A DNA stretch of 64,000 bases from Sphagnum compactum (taxonomy: Eukaryota > Bryophyta > Sphagnopsida > Sphagnales). The notes beneath the pieces are model-generated. The model had not been told where the DNA came from, did no database searches, and saw nothing but the letters and a program-made list of their open reading frames with translations. The position numbers and the translations under genes were made by a program. Of this stretch, positions 10,941 through 23,819 are shown one piece after another (the stretch's first letter is position 1; every line of letters begins with the position of its first letter). The stretch is taken from positions 13,074,304-13,138,303 of the forward strand of contig OZ234496.1 of NCBI GenBank assembly GCA_965153455.1. The letters are read 5' to 3'.

Positions 10941-12170
10941 ACAAATATGTCTGATTTGAACTCAACATTTGTGACATTCAGAGCAATTTCTTCGGACTTT
11001 GTATGTTGATACCAGTTGTTGGGCATGTATCAGAATCCCCATGATACCTGCCCAGGTTTTCAGGCTCCCTAGACGCTAAACCCTCAACCATAGGGGTCTA
11101 GGGTTAGATCATAGGTCATTGAATATTACTTAATTAGGATTAATTAGCAAGGACTTGAGTTTTCCTTTCCTTCTGGACCTTGGTTAATGTTCTCTTTGTT
11201 GTCAACAATGATAAATGGGTACATGTACCATGCTGAACTTGAATGGATGGACAAAATTCTCCTTCTTGCACCACCTTTCAAAAAAATTCCAACTTTTCGA
11301 TCTAGCCAAAGTGGTGATCATCTATAAGAAAATTTAGTCAAATTTGGATATACACTACATATGAAAGTGTTGCAAGAAATTAAACATCCTTTTATAATTT
11401 GGCTACCGGCTAGATGCTGTTTTAGCAAACTGGCAATTTCTATTTTCTCAAAATCTGGCAATTTTGGACCATTTTTTGGGCCTCACACTGGTATTAGTTG
11501 TGACTCAACTGAGTTAGCAAGGTAACCTATCCTATTGCCATCCTGCTTCCACCTCCTAATAGCTAGGTATGTAATGGTGTATTCACACTTGTTAAAACAA
11601 TGTTAAATGAAAATCTAGGTGGCATCCTAGGTGGCACCCAATGTTAAATGGGTGATAGCTTAATGTTAAGTGAATGTTAGTTTAACATGAAATCTTCATG
11701 ATGAGTAGTAGGTTTTAATCTTAAATGACTAGTATGGTGTTAATGGACTCAACACGAGAGTCCCTAACACCAAGTGTGAACACACCTTAAGTGGGTAATC
11801 ACATTAGGTATGTAGGTAAGTAGTGGAAGTTGCATACTATCAAGGTAAGCAAGAAGGTATTGCACTTGGTGGCAGCCCCGGTTAACCAGCACCCACCCAC
11901 AACAGCACCAGTTGAATGGATGATGATTGGATTTGGATTCTTTTTTCATTGGGTTCTTGTCCACTAGCTAACCATCCTTGGTTATTGTAGTTAGTATATT
12001 TGATGCCATATCCACCTACTTTTTGTTTTTTAAATTTTTAAAAAAAATTTGGTACTTTTCTTTACCTCTACTACTTACTAACCATCTTATTGTCCCTACC
12101 TACCAACTAACTGGACCTACTTATTTTCTTATCTACAAGACATGACCTACTTGCACCTCCTTACCTACTA
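10941..12170. other. Intergenic, no gene seen
   Basis: Only short chance frames were found. The words GGTTAACCAGCACCC near 11880 resemble the ends of family F elements found elsewhere in this window, but no complete element was delimited. Confidence 0.4.
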
Positions 12171-12353
12171 CTAATCACAACCTAGGGGCTATTTGGATGA
12201 GGATATTATTATTATTATTATTATTATTTTTAACAATTACCTCTCCCACCCACCTACCAACAATGCTAATCACAACCTAGGGGCTATTTGGATGAGGATA
12301 TTATTATTATTATTTCTAACAATTACCTCTCCCACCCACCTACCAACAATGCT
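12171..12353. repeat. 95-bp tandem duplication containing an ATT microsatellite
   Basis: Two adjacent copies start CTAATCACAACCTAGGGGC at 12171 and 12266 and both end in CCCACCCACCTACCAACAATG. They differ mainly in the length of an internal (ATT)n run, which is shorter in the second copy. The recent look of the duplication and the microsatellite make this a likely length polymorphism. Confidence 0.85.
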
Positions 12354-13654
12354 CTACCTAATGGGCACACCTATCTACCTACTCTTGGTTCAATGGAACT
12401 AAGGATGAACGAAACCCTATCAACACAAAAAAGAGACTCAATGTTGCTACAAACACATGCAGGCATTGCAAAATTAGTGTGATCTTTGACTTAGGAAACC
12501 TAATGGCCTTACACAATAATATATATCAAACCCCAACTGCAATGCTTTGTGTTCAGGGTATACTCACTAATTATCAACCACCTTAAACCATAATGGGTAA
12601 TTTGGCAAAATGGCAAAGAGCACCCACCCAGCCTCTCCATGTTGGACGGTTCATACATAGCTAACCAATGTGGTTAGCCATGGAACATGAATATTATGGA
12701 TAAGAGTTTCACGTCCACACATCATCCATCCTACGTAGTGTGTTGGTGGGTGCTAGTTCACTATGGGAGTCAAGCAAGAAAGGACAAAAAACTAGCCACC
12801 ACAATGGATAACCCTATCCCAACACTTCCATGGTTTGCAAGGCAATGACTATTTCTTCCTTTTTTTTCCAATAAAAAATGTACTAACCAAAAGTCAATCA
12901 CGTTTTGAGCTGGGGTGGGGTTTTTTTAGGACCAAATCTCCTTCTATGCATGCATGCATGGAGCCATGTGTGAACTCCATTGTGTTGCACATGTTGTTGC
13001 AAGGATGCACTCTCCTTTATTGGTCGGTTGATGCCCACTTTTTCTTAGGTGGAGGTGAACCATCATCCCTCTTGAGAATCTTCACTCTGATTGCTCAATA
13101 TCATTGGACCCTAGACCTTGGACCCCTCATCTAATAAATGTGGCTCTTAGTTACAAAAGGGTTCAATTAGTTTAGGACTTTTTTGGGTGTATTCTACATA
13201 ACCAGGAGTCTAGTATAAACCTCTTATTTCTTTTGAAGGTGCAAGAGCAACTTGGTTTTGGCATTTGTTGTTCTATCCAGGTGCTACATTTGTAATTAGG
13301 GATCTTAAGCAAGGACCTTGGTTAGGGTTGGGATTTAACCCTTTTGTGGCATGGGATTGGGTGACTTGTAAAAGTGGACATGTGTTGGGGAATGGGACAT
13401 ACAAGCATGTTGATGACTGGATATGGCTCATGGACACGTGGAACAGCTATGGGGTGTGAGTTAACCAATAGCCACCAGCGCACCACCATCCAGTGGCAGC
13501 CCCTGTGCTAGAGTTATTTATCAACCCCAACTGAGTTGATGTCAGGTTTCACCTTGGTAACCTACCCTGCTAAATATAAGACTTGTAGGTAGGTAGGAAG
13601 GTAGGAAAACGGGTGGTTACTAGGCAAGTCTATGCACATAGATAGCATAGTGGA
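12354..13654. other. Intergenic, no gene seen
   Basis: No conserved reading frame was recognised. A short GCATGCATGCATGG stretch near 12945-12961 is the only simple repeat noted. Confidence 0.4.
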
Positions 13655-13663
13655 GGGCTAGTG

Positions 13664-13874
13664 CCTTGGGTTGGCCAGGGGTGAACCAGTTCCTACATTT
13701 AGTACCATGGAAAAAATTAAAAAGCCTTGAATTTTTGTAACATTACTTTTAACCATGGTAATCCTTAGATGAAATTAGGGTCTCTGAGTCCAAATAAAGT
13801 GTTAAATTTGCCCACTAAAAGGCCTCAAAGAAGAAGGTGCAGGTGGTAGTGTAGGTGCTGGTTCATGTTGGCCA
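13664..13874 (+). mobile_element. Family F short DNA transposon with perfect 9-bp target duplication
   Basis: The element starts CCTTGGGTTGGCCAGGGG and ends GGTTCATGTTGGCCA. The inverted ends share a TGAACCAG core (left GGTGAACCAG; right read in reverse ATGAACCAG). It is flanked on both sides by the 9-base word GGGCTAGTG (13655-13663 and 13875-13883). A 9-bp duplication points to Mutator-like transposition. There is no coding capacity at 211 bp. Related copies lie at 18879-19093, 19110-19652 and 61496-61700. Confidence 0.8.
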
Positions 13875-13883
13875 GGGCTAGTG

Positions 13884-15207
13884 AGTTGTTAGTAGGTTGT
13901 ATGGAGCTAACCACCTTGGTTAGCTCAATAGCTTGAGGAGAAAACTTGTCCATTCTTAGCTTCTAGCTATCTGGGTTGGAGTTCTGAAACTAGCTCAAAA
14001 TGGGTTTGTGCAGGGTTAACTTAAGTTATTGGCATTTGAGATAAAGTTAAGCGAGTTCTTTACATGGAGATCTTTGAGAGTTCATAATTGACATTTGTCA
14101 TTTAGTGGTGGGCTTCAATAATAGGTACGTTTTGTTTTTGTGAACACTTTCATAATAAAAAGAACACACAAGTTTATTGTGGTATAAAGTTTGTTACACA
14201 ATGGCTTATTTCAAGGCTTAACACAAAATAATATGAAACTATGAAAAGAAAAAACATATTATGAAACTTAACCCACAATCTTTTATATATTTGAAAAGAA
14301 AAATGAATGAAATATTATTTTCATTCATTTACATCTACTAAACATTCTCATTCATCAACTATATTATGTCACATGTTATCATTCTAGAACTATCATTTCT
14401 TCTATGAACTAGTCGTTCAATTATTTGAAATTTTCTTTCTTAAGATCTAGTCAAATTCACATAATTCATTTTCTATGTTTAACCTAGAATAGTTAACAAA
14501 ACTATTTATATTAGCTCAAGCTCATGCCCCTAATCACAGATCTTCAAAGTAAGGCCCATAAATTGAGTTATTTGTTTCAATATTTATTCATCTTTCAACC
14601 CTTAAGCTACATTATTATTTATTTATAACTTTTAACCTTAATAACACATTCTAGTGTTACACATGCATCTCTTGGTTCTGATATTGGTACATTTAAATTT
14701 CACTTGTAATGTGAATGGACACTAGATAGTGTAGAACATGTTTGAGATGTGGATCATGCTGAGGAAAATTGGTTCCGCTTGAAAGAGGTTTTAGTAAAAT
14801 TAATTATCACCTAATAAAACTTTAATTCACCTTACTAGGTTTTCTTGGTTCCCAAGTTTCCAAGGTTCTCATTTCATCTCTTGTCATATTATCCTAGATG
14901 TTACGCATGATGTTCTATAGCAAACCAAGCAACTCCATGCTTGTAATGCTCTCATTGATGTAACTTATCATCAATGTTTTTCACATGTTCAACCATTGTA
15001 TCTTTGAAATCCCAATGGACATGTTTTCCCATACCTTAATGAAAGGAAAAAAGGAATAAATGAAAATCTTGTATTATGGAACTTTGCAAGGACAAGCCAT
15101 TGTGGTCGGTAAAGTGCCTATCAAGAATTTTGACAAGCTTATTGATGCAAGCCAAAAAAATTGAATGGCCAATGCTAGGGGCACTATGGCATGTTCCATT
15201 AAGGTAA
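13884..15207. other. AT-rich intergenic, no gene seen
   Basis: No gene, repeat partner or RNA was recognised in this stretch. Confidence 0.4.
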
Positions 15208-15394
15208 TACCTTGGCAGCTTCGACATGGTTTGTAAAATAATTAATTAAAAAAAATTCACTTTGACAAATAAAATATTCTTGAAATCTCAATATTTTCTT
15301 CACAATTTTTTGTTACTTAGATATATTTTTTGAAAATTTCAACTTTTTTAACAAATAATATAATTAAGGTCAAAGTTATCAAGGCAGTAGGGTA
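15208..15394 (+). mobile_element. Second copy of family B TIR element
   Basis: Begins TACCTTGGCAGCTTCGACATG and ends with AAGGCAGTAGGGTA, the imperfect inverse of the start. The internal sequence aligns with 10710-10916 through shared TTTTGAAAA, TTTCAAC and AATAATATAA words. It is more decayed than the first copy. Confidence 0.5.
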
Positions 15395-17449
15395 CCCTAG
15401 AATTGTGACATGAATGTAGAGCTCAAAGACACTCGTGATCACCACCAAGATTAGATGTTCCAATGTGATTCTTGCATGTTGACAAATTTTTATTGTGTTC
15501 TACATGGACTACAATGAACAAACACTCACCAACGCACCAAGCAAGATAAGTGATATGTGATCAAAAACATTTTTTCATCACATTCATATCCCATAGCTAA
15601 CCATGCATGTTGGTTAACTATGTACGAAGCATCCCACATGCACTTACTACACTTAGTTATCATCGAGTGCATTACCTACGTACGTTTGTTACCTATTTAC
15701 CTATGGTACTTACCTATTTATGTTAGTCACCTAAGCAGTGAAAAAGAAAGTACAAATATTTGCAATATAGGTTATCAAATTCTTTTATAATTTAATATGT
15801 GATTTGATTTTAGGATTCCATTTCAAAGAATTTATGCCAACACAGCTTCTCCAACAGGTTTTATGAGAAGATGTTTAAATTCATTGAGCTCACATCCTTT
15901 CATGTTCTGACTTATGATGGGGCATGGTTTGCACCCTTACTTGTCCTCTCAATCTTTCATGTGTCTTCTATAATTTTTTATGTGGTTCTTCAAATTTGGC
16001 TAGGATTTCTCCATCCCTCAATTGCAAATCTTCCTTTATGTGTGTACATAACCCATTGACCCAACGAGTGTTCAACTTTTACGATGTGCCCATGACAATG
16101 AACGTATAGGGATGCATGTTGTAGTGTGTGAAACCTCCATTGTTCTACAAGTCAATTTCCATGTGGTACAAGAACAACTACATATGCTTCCTTTTGTCAC
16201 AATCGACTCCTTCATTGATGAGTTGACATCATCCTTTTCAAAGATGGGGATTAGACTTGAATTAACATCATCATAGTTGATCTGATATGCACAAACTTAC
16301 TTCCCTGGTATTTCTCTCCATACATATAGTTGCTATTTCAAAAACATCTTATGCAAAGAGAGGAGTTATCATGGCCAACACCCAACAAATCAATCCCTCC
16401 CCTTTAGCAATGGAGGTTTTTGGTTGCTTGCACAAACAAGTAATATATCTTCTTACATGACTACACCAACCTCACTTGAGGAATGAAATGGCTAGAGGGT
16501 ACTCCACTTTCTGTCTTAACTATTTTCCTTCACCAAAGAGTTTCAATTACATTCCAAAAGTCTCTCCCTATTGAAATAAGTTGAGTGATAATAGGGGATT
16601 TAGCTAGCTCTTGACTTCTTTGTTCAAACACACCCTGCATGCTCACTCCCTTGCAGACCCAGTATCACTCACTCCCTGGTCTTTGACATTTGCCTTGGAC
16701 AGAGGTCCTCCCTCTTTGTACTTCCACTTACTCTCTGTAGTCTGGATGGGTAGCTATTTTTTTAAATAATAAAGTTTGACAGGCTTTCATCTTAATATTA
16801 GTAACAATATTTGCTGGTGGGGACTCTGGACACACCCATAGCCAGTGCACATGAGTATTGTCCCATGTGGATCGGACATGTACTTTTAAAGGTTGAAGAT
16901 TAGTTGTGGGAGGTTGCGAACTCAGCTTGGCTAAACCCAAAGTTCAAACCCTAAAATGAAGCAAAGACTTTATAAACTTTTCAATGTGAAACACCTTAGT
17001 AAGCTATATGTCAGCTTCATCTTTTTATCGATTGTTGGCAACTGGACCATTCTTTTAGGAACCATTTTGGATGACAAGCAAATTCAATCTGGAAAGCATT
17101 CTCCATCTGGTTTGCTAGAATCTTTAGTTGCAATGTGGAAGTTGGTGCAATGATCCGGTTAAATTAAGGCTTGCCTCAACAATTATCTTTTCATCCCAGA
17201 TACATTTTGCAAGGGGTTAACGGAATGTTGTCTTTCAAATAAGTTACTTACTCTAGTCCCAAAAGATACTGTACATTAAGTGTACGGTAAGGACTAAGAA
17301 TGGGGCCATGCTCAGAATGATGGCCATGTGTGAGGCAGGGGACCGAGGGTGGGACCTGTATTCCCAGAACCGACCTCTTCAAGGTCTTTATGTTCTTAAC
17401 CTCGTGTGTAAATCTGGTAGAATTTCAAAACAGCTGTGATTTTGTTGTT
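15395..17449. other. Intergenic, no gene seen
   Basis: Only short frames were seen, with no conserved motifs. The composition is that of unconstrained AT-rich DNA. Confidence 0.4.
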
Positions 17450-17746
17450 GGCCTTGCCTACTACCAAGGCAAGGATATATTGTGTTTAGATTCATTATAG
17501 AGTATAGTAGTTTACGGGATTTTGGCCACTAGTTAATACGCTTATTTTTATATGAGGATTTTTGAAAGATGATATTTTGGCTTGTGTTGAAACATGAGAT
17601 TAGTTATAGAGTTATAATATCTTGAAGGATTTTTTGGTTTCTTTTAGAGGATTTTTTGAAGATTATATGTTTGCATGGTGAAATGTTTGAGTTTCTATAA
17701 TTCTTCTTTTGCCTTAAGATACCTTTTTAATGTAAATGGCAAGGCC
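17450..17746 (+). mobile_element. Solo family A copy
   Basis: A 297-bp copy of the family A arm bounded by GGCCTTGCC at the left and GGCAAGGCC at the right. Its left end has a small internal palindrome (CCTTGCCTACTACCAAGGCAAGG in overlapping halves). It matches 9250-9550 along almost its whole length and lacks the family B insertion, so it serves as an empty-site reference for 10710-10916. Confidence 0.75.
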
Positions 17747-17765
17747 ACACAGTGTGATAAGGAGA

Positions 17766-17801
17766 GGAAACACTACACATAGTACCTTGTGTAGTGTTTC
17801 C
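17766..17801. repeat. Perfect 14-bp hairpin
   Basis: GGAAACACTACACA and its exact reverse complement TGTGTAGTGTTTCC are separated by an 8-base loop. The hairpin lies 20 bp beyond the end of the family A copy. It could be the remnant of another foldback element. No T-tract follows and no gene ends here, so I do not call it a terminator. Confidence 0.7.
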
Positions 17802-18878
17802 TTCTTACGGAGGTGTAAAGTGCGATCCAATATCGAGGCAGAGTTTTTAATGAATATAAGTAGCCCTCCACATACAAACAGAAAAATAAATAATTTTAAC
17901 ATTTCTTTCCAACTCCCAAGAGTATATACAGTGTAGCCTCTCAACGTGCACCGTAAACCTGACAATCCAGTTTCCAAACAAAAGTACTTAGACTTTCATC
18001 ATGTACATGCCAACTTTGCTTATGGGCCATTTTTGGGCTGTTTCAATCTGAAGAAACCAATGGACTTTGTGGTGTATTTATTCTCTTTACTGCTCTTCTA
18101 AGGTTCTTGGTAGTTGATCAAAAGTCTCTCCCCTTGATAAGTTGGTATACTAGTACTCTGGTGTTGTATTTTGACGGGTTTACCTTTTTTTTATATATAA
18201 AAATGCGTGTGATAATTTCATTTTCATTTTCCATTTCAGTGTGACAAGCAATTTTTTGAAATGAAAAGTTTGTATGATGAGTTGAATTTTTTTTGATTTT
18301 CACACAAAAATGGGAACACCAAAGTGATGTTTTTCATTTTTGCTACCTGAAAATATGATTTTGACACGCACTGAGGATTTTTGTGAAAACAATTCCCAAA
18401 TTCAACAAATTTCGAATTTTTTTTTCAAGTAACCAGATTTTTACAACAGGTTCCAGTAGTTAGCTGAAATGAAATATAAGAGTATTTTACAAAATAAATT
18501 ACTTGCATGATGGGTCTATAGCCAAATCTGGTTTAATCTTTTGGCTGATGATCACCAATTTGGGTACATAACAAAATTTGAAAAAATAAATTGCAAAGCA
18601 TATCAAATTAACAAAAAATGAGGGGAAAAAGAGGCTTGAACTTCTTACAATTAATCCAAACTTAAATTTTTAAAAATTTTCATGTTGTGTCACACTTCCA
18701 ACACAACCCTCTAATCCATATTCTGCAACTCTATGTCACATAATCACACTCACAACAAAGCGTATAAAGCTCCCAACTTCAGTAAAGCTTGCAATTGACT
18801 CTTGATAATTGCATTTCATTTCATTTTGAAGATCACCTTCACAATTGCAATAATATTAAAAATAACATCTTCCTCACC
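17802..18878. other. AT-rich intergenic, no gene seen
   Basis: No gene or repeat partner was recognised here. Confidence 0.4.
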
Positions 18879-19093
18879 TGACCACAATGAACCACCACCT
18901 ACACCAATACTTTCACCTTCTTGAGTGAGAAGGGCCTTCTAGTGGTGAAATTAAACCCAAGAAATATTAGATTTGGACTCGGAGTGCCCTGATTTAGTTG
19001 AAGCATTGAATATTTATAATATTTAGAAGCCATTTACATGAATTTGAGGTTTTTACCATCATGGTACCATTGTGGGTGTGAGTTCACCCAAGG
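18879..19093 (-). mobile_element. Family F copy, reverse orientation
   Basis: Aligns in reverse with the 13.7 kb and 61.5 kb copies over the conserved middle (TCCAAATCTAATATTTCTTGGG and TTCTAAATATTATAAATA words). Its ends are TGACCACAATGAACCACC and GTTCACCCAAGG. Flanking words TTCCTCACC and CTTCATCCC are only loosely similar, so the target duplication has decayed or the boundary is off by a base. Confidence 0.6.
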
Positions 19094-19109
19094 CTTCATC
19101 CCATTTAGG

Positions 19110-19652
19110 CCTTGGGACGAGAACCACACCTCCGGTGATACTATGGAAAAACTCAAAAAACCCTTACTTTTTGTTTCTAAACATTATAAATATTCAACAA
19201 ATGATTAGACGAAATGGGGGTCTCTAAGTCCAAATTTTTTTGCATTTCTGAGAGCATCTCCACCCCCACACCAGCAAACAAGCCTTTTCCTTAAATCTTG
19301 CAGCAGGATAGTGCAAATCCTGCTGCTCTCTGGTATTGATGGTCCATTTTGCAGTGGTCAATTTTAACCCATTTATAAGCTTTGTTCTACTATGGATTTG
19401 GACAGTGACTATTACTCATCGAGATGTAGTACACATAAATGGTCTTTGAGTGTTTAAAGGGACTTTTGTGACATTTGTGGGTGGGGCCAATGATCATTAT
19501 TAAACAAAATTTTATTCTAAAATAAAGGAGTTGTTTGGGGGTGTGGGGGTGGAGATACTCTTAAGTTCTCAAGCTGTTGTAGCCTCTATAAGGCCTCATT
19601 TTCAAGAAGGTGAAGGTAATAACAACACACCGTGTAACTCATTCACCCTAGC
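19110..19652 (+). mobile_element. Family F copy, interrupted by a nested MITE
   Basis: Starts CCTTGGGACGAGAACCACACC. It aligns with family F through GGGTCTCTAAGTCCAAAT, breaks at 19249, and resumes after 19565 with AAGGCCTCA and AAGAAGGTGAAGGT, as in the 13.7 kb copy. It lies head to head with the copy at 18879-19093, 16 bp away. Confidence 0.6.
19250..19565 (+). mobile_element. Nested MITE with GAGCATCTCCACC-type ends
   Basis: Left end GAGAGCATCTCCACCCCCAC and right end GTGGGGGTGGAGATACTCTT form inverted repeats of about 22 bp. TTCT occurs on both outer sides (19246-19249 and 19566-19569). GAGCATCTCCA-type termini are common in plant MITEs; assignment to a superfamily is not possible from this copy. 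It interrupts a family F element and is therefore younger. Confidence 0.65.
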
Positions 19653-21069
19653 AAGTCACCATTAGCTCTTTATTCTTTGATATGTGTGTTGTTTTTTTTA
19701 TAAAAAAAATTTAGGGGCAATAATCTTTTGGCTTTTTCTCCTCTTGCAAATTGCTTGTGAGGATTACCAAAAAAAAAAGGCCCATCTGGTCCTACAGCCC
19801 CATCTTTAGAAGATTCCTAAAGTGGAAAGCCAAGTTGTGTTCATGGACAAAGCCTAACTGCATAAAAGTTGTGACCATGTCTTTTGATTCGAGCGTGCAG
19901 GATATTGGAAGAGTGAGGTCAAGGAACCTTTATGGCAAAATTCCAAAGCTTGTGCAATTATTGTTGTCACTTTCGGTCGAACTAAATAACAAAGGTTAAC
20001 ATTTTGACGGGTTCTGATTCTGGACCCATCTTCTCAGACAATTTATATGTCCTTTTTCCTTTGATTTGTTTTGGGCTTCGCCTCCAAAAGGGAATCCATA
20101 AAAGATGGAAAGTATGTTTTTGAAGTATGGGTAATCTTCAAGGGCATCTTTCTCCTTTTTGTCTTTGTTGGAGAAGGTTTAACAGGGAGTACACTAGTTA
20201 TGAGATCATGGCAAAGTGGCATCAGAAGAGCAGGACATGAAAAATAACAGGACTGTGCACTAAGATCTGCAAACTTTGTAGGGGTATTTAATGTCCTGTT
20301 TTTTAAGAAGTTAGTTTGGTGTTGGCAATTTGTTGAGCATAGCAAATTTGGGGTTTGGAACCCTATGCCCAACACCTAACCTTAGTTAGCTTTAGGCACG
20401 TACTTCGCAAAATTTTCAGTAATTCCACCAAGTAATTAACTAGTGCCTAACCAGGGCTAGCTAGGTGCTACAATCATCTAAACCTTGAACTGGATCCAAA
20501 AGGATTCTTAATACCCACCCAACAATGATGTGTTTAGGGTTTCTTAATGGCCACCCAACAACCCATGTCAAAACCCTCTATAAACAAAGTCATAATGTAA
20601 AGATAACTCATGCTTAGGACATTTTACTCCAAGCCAGAATACTACAAAGGGGGGTTTCCTTAAATGTTGGGTGGTTCTCTCCTTTGTTTGAGGATCGTCA
20701 GTTTCAGTTTTTCTCCACATTCGAGAGAGTCGGCTTTGTTCTTTTTTAAAAACATTAGATTTACAATAATCGATTAGGGTATCATTTTTTTTTAAAAATT
20801 CAATCAAGCCAATCCTCAAATAGGGTGGTTTTCACAAATGTGATAAGAGTAGGTTTTCATATCCACTTTTCACAATTTGGATATCAAATTTAGATATTTT
20901 ATTAAAAATCTCAAGTAAAAAATAATTGAAAAAGATAATAACTCATATAAATGATGAAAATATTTCACAATTTTTTCTATAATAAGATATATTTCCAAAT
21001 TTTCATCCCTTTCCAATGTTCCTTCAAAAATCTCTAATTTTGTCTCTAAACTTTCATCAACTTCAATCA
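19653..21069. other. Intergenic, no gene seen
   Basis: Open frames up to 110 residues (20043-20375, minus) show no recognisable motif and look like chance frames. Confidence 0.4.
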
Positions 21070-23190
21070 GCTTCACTAAACTAGAAAAGAATTTACAACC
21101 AATTCTAAGGTCATTGGGCCAATTTTTTCACAAAAATTAATTTATCTAAATTATCCAATTAGAAACAACATTCATAATATTAGGATGTATTCCCACCAAA
21201 GAGAATCTTTTCAAACTGAATTTGTGAACCAACAATGTTTAAGATTTTATGGACAATGAATCCAACTATAGAAAATATATATTCATGATTCTCCCATCAT
21301 TGAAAAAGGCATTTGATATCTTTCGCATCCACTTAAAACCTAATAAAAATCAAAAACTCCTTGTTAACAAGTTCCTTCATTATTTTTTCATTTGAACTTG
21401 TTAGTATCTCAAAAATGCCCAAACTACAGTTTTCGTCAAAACCTTGGTCAACAATGACATTTTCAGACAAGGGGTGCAAATGATGATAACATTTTAACAA
21501 CATGACAAACAAGGTCTTTTCTATCGTATTCTTCAACAATGGCATTGCTTTGCTCAAGGTCAATAAATGAAGACATTAAACATAAGTTTTTGAACCTAGG
21601 ATCCAACATAAAAAACCATGTTATGAATGTTCTTTTCTTCATACTTTCTCTCAAAAAAAAATCTAAAACACCACAAACCTATTTTTTTATGTTAAAGTTC
21701 AGAAAACTTACTTCAATAACAACAATAGTCTCCTTTCCATAAAATTATTAAAAGAAATTAAAATTCCAATTTCTACTCTCAATTTCAAAAAAATGAAAAT
21801 GGAATATTTTAAAACATCACTTAACAACCAATACCTTTGTATCAATTAAAAACACAAACAAACATAATAGGGGAGAGGACATTAACAATGATTTGAAAAA
21901 TGTGTCATGTCAAAGGATGAAACATTCGTGCAATCATCCTAATAGTAGTTTGCCTACTATAACAGAAAGCAATTACATTTTGAAATTACAATGCCTCTTG
22001 TAAAAGGATTTGCTACCAAATATGCAAAAGAGAAAATAATTTGTTAGAATTTACTACTAATTGAAATTAATTACAAAAATTACAACACGTATATTTTTCA
22101 TTGCAACAATACATTAGATTAAAAAATTACCTTGTCTTCACTAGAATATTCAATTCCCTTGGGGCCAAACTAAATTCAACACATGCCTTGTTCCACTCTT
22201 GTTGACCTTTCTTAAATTTTTTGGGCTAGGTTATACATTTCTATAAATCTCAATAAAAACATATGTCAAGTCTTTATAAATTTTTTATATGTCATAGCAT
22301 ATTGATAAGCCTTGGAAAATGCATGCTTAAAGCAAGTGCTTTAGTAACTTTCTTTCAAACCTAAAATGTCACAACTTTTTAAAAAAATTAGTGCAACAAT
22401 CATTGTGTTTAAATTAAATCCATCCTCTTTCACATAAGCAATAATATTATTTCTCAAGTTATATTAGTTTTTTAATAATTCAATCAAGTTTTTGGCCAAA
22501 GTCTTTTTTAAAAATATTTATAGCCTCAAAAACAAAAAATGTAACATGTTTTGGTTACAAACCAATTCCCAAAATGTTAATCACAAAGGCAGATATGTCA
22601 TGTGCACCTTTTGACAACCAAAGATCAAAACTCGTTATTGTAGAATTATGTTTTGCCAAAATTGGTAAAACATATGATTTTATTTTTTTCCACCAACTCA
22701 AGGAGTATTTCTCGTGAAAATTGTTCTTTGAAAGGAAAAACAATTCTTGGACACAAATGCAAACATAAACACTTCATCCACGTATTCTCCACAAATTACA
22801 TGGGCAGATGATTTTTAACAACCAACAAGCCCATATCCTCAAAAAATAATTTACATTTCGTATGATCTTCTTAAAACTTGGATATTTGGCAACAAAAAAA
22901 TTGACAATTGCATTGCTACATGGATTGATCTTGTTTTAATAGGTTGTTTCTCCACCTCTCATTTCAATGGACTATTCACTGCCTCTTTAAACATTTTTGC
23001 AATAATAGAATGGTCTTCATTCACATGTTTTTACAATGTTATTATTCCATTTGTTGTATTTTATAAGAAGAGACCTTTCTTCATTTGAGTTTTAGAATTA
23101 CAAAACTAAACTAAATTGTTGTAACAAATAATACATCTCATGGTTTGAAAGCTTGTTTGAACATTAACATTTTTGTTATCAATCACACAC
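21070..23190 (-). pseudogene. Decayed hAT-family transposase (copy 1)
   Basis: Read on the minus strand, pieces of one transposase occur in order with stops and frameshifts between them. A BED zinc-finger remnant lies near 23180-23010. A block containing FDLWLSKGAHDISAFVIN lies at 22555-22743. LDPRFKNLCLMSSFIDLEQ, VEEYDRKDLV and CYHHLHPLSENV follow at 21333-21654, then a C-terminal dimerisation region with ILNIVGSQIQFEKI and LDNLDKLIFV near 21100-21250. Order and motifs match hAT transposases (BED finger, catalytic RNase H-like core, C-terminal hATC dimerisation domain). No intact frame remains, so it cannot encode an active enzyme. Confidence 0.8.
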
Positions 23191-23819
23191 ATAAAAACCC
23201 AACATAATGAATTTCTACCATGTGAGTTTCAAATTGTTTGAGCATGCAATCTTCTTATGTTTTCTTTCATTGTTTTTTTTTTTCATTTTTTTCATTTTTG
23301 TTGTTTTTTGTTTGAAAACTAAGGTTTATTTCACATTCTTATAAACATTCTTCCTCCATTACATCATTCATGAACACTTCACATGCTTTTTCACTTATCA
23401 TATTTTCATTTTCAAAAAATTAAACCATTTTCATTTCCATCATGTATTATATATTGAATCCCTATAAAAAAAGTTGAGATAAAATCATAACAAAAAATGC
23501 ATTTGAATGTTAATGTAGAACCTAGATTATAGTCCATATGTTCACTTTAAAAGTTCATTACTATATGATTGGTGTATGTTTATTGAATTCCACCCTTCAA
23601 TAAATATTTTTATTCAAGTTGGTAATCTTAATTTATAAATATTTTTTTCAAATTGATGAATTTACAATGCATTTGTGGCATTTGAATAGAGTACACTTTG
23701 TAGAAAGTCCATAAGGACGCAAAAAATGAACCACTGTAGTTCGCATCTACCTTCATAGTTGAAACTAGTTGCAAGCAAATTGAAAGTTTCATGTCTAATG
23801 GGTAATGGAAATGCACACA

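Noticed and set aside
12193-12482. Two overlapping Ile-rich frames
   Set aside because: They translate an ATT microsatellite within a tandem duplication.
17766-17801. Hairpin as transcription terminator or miRNA precursor
   Set aside because: Stem is only 14 bp, no T-tract, no gene ends nearby, and it borders a transposon copy.
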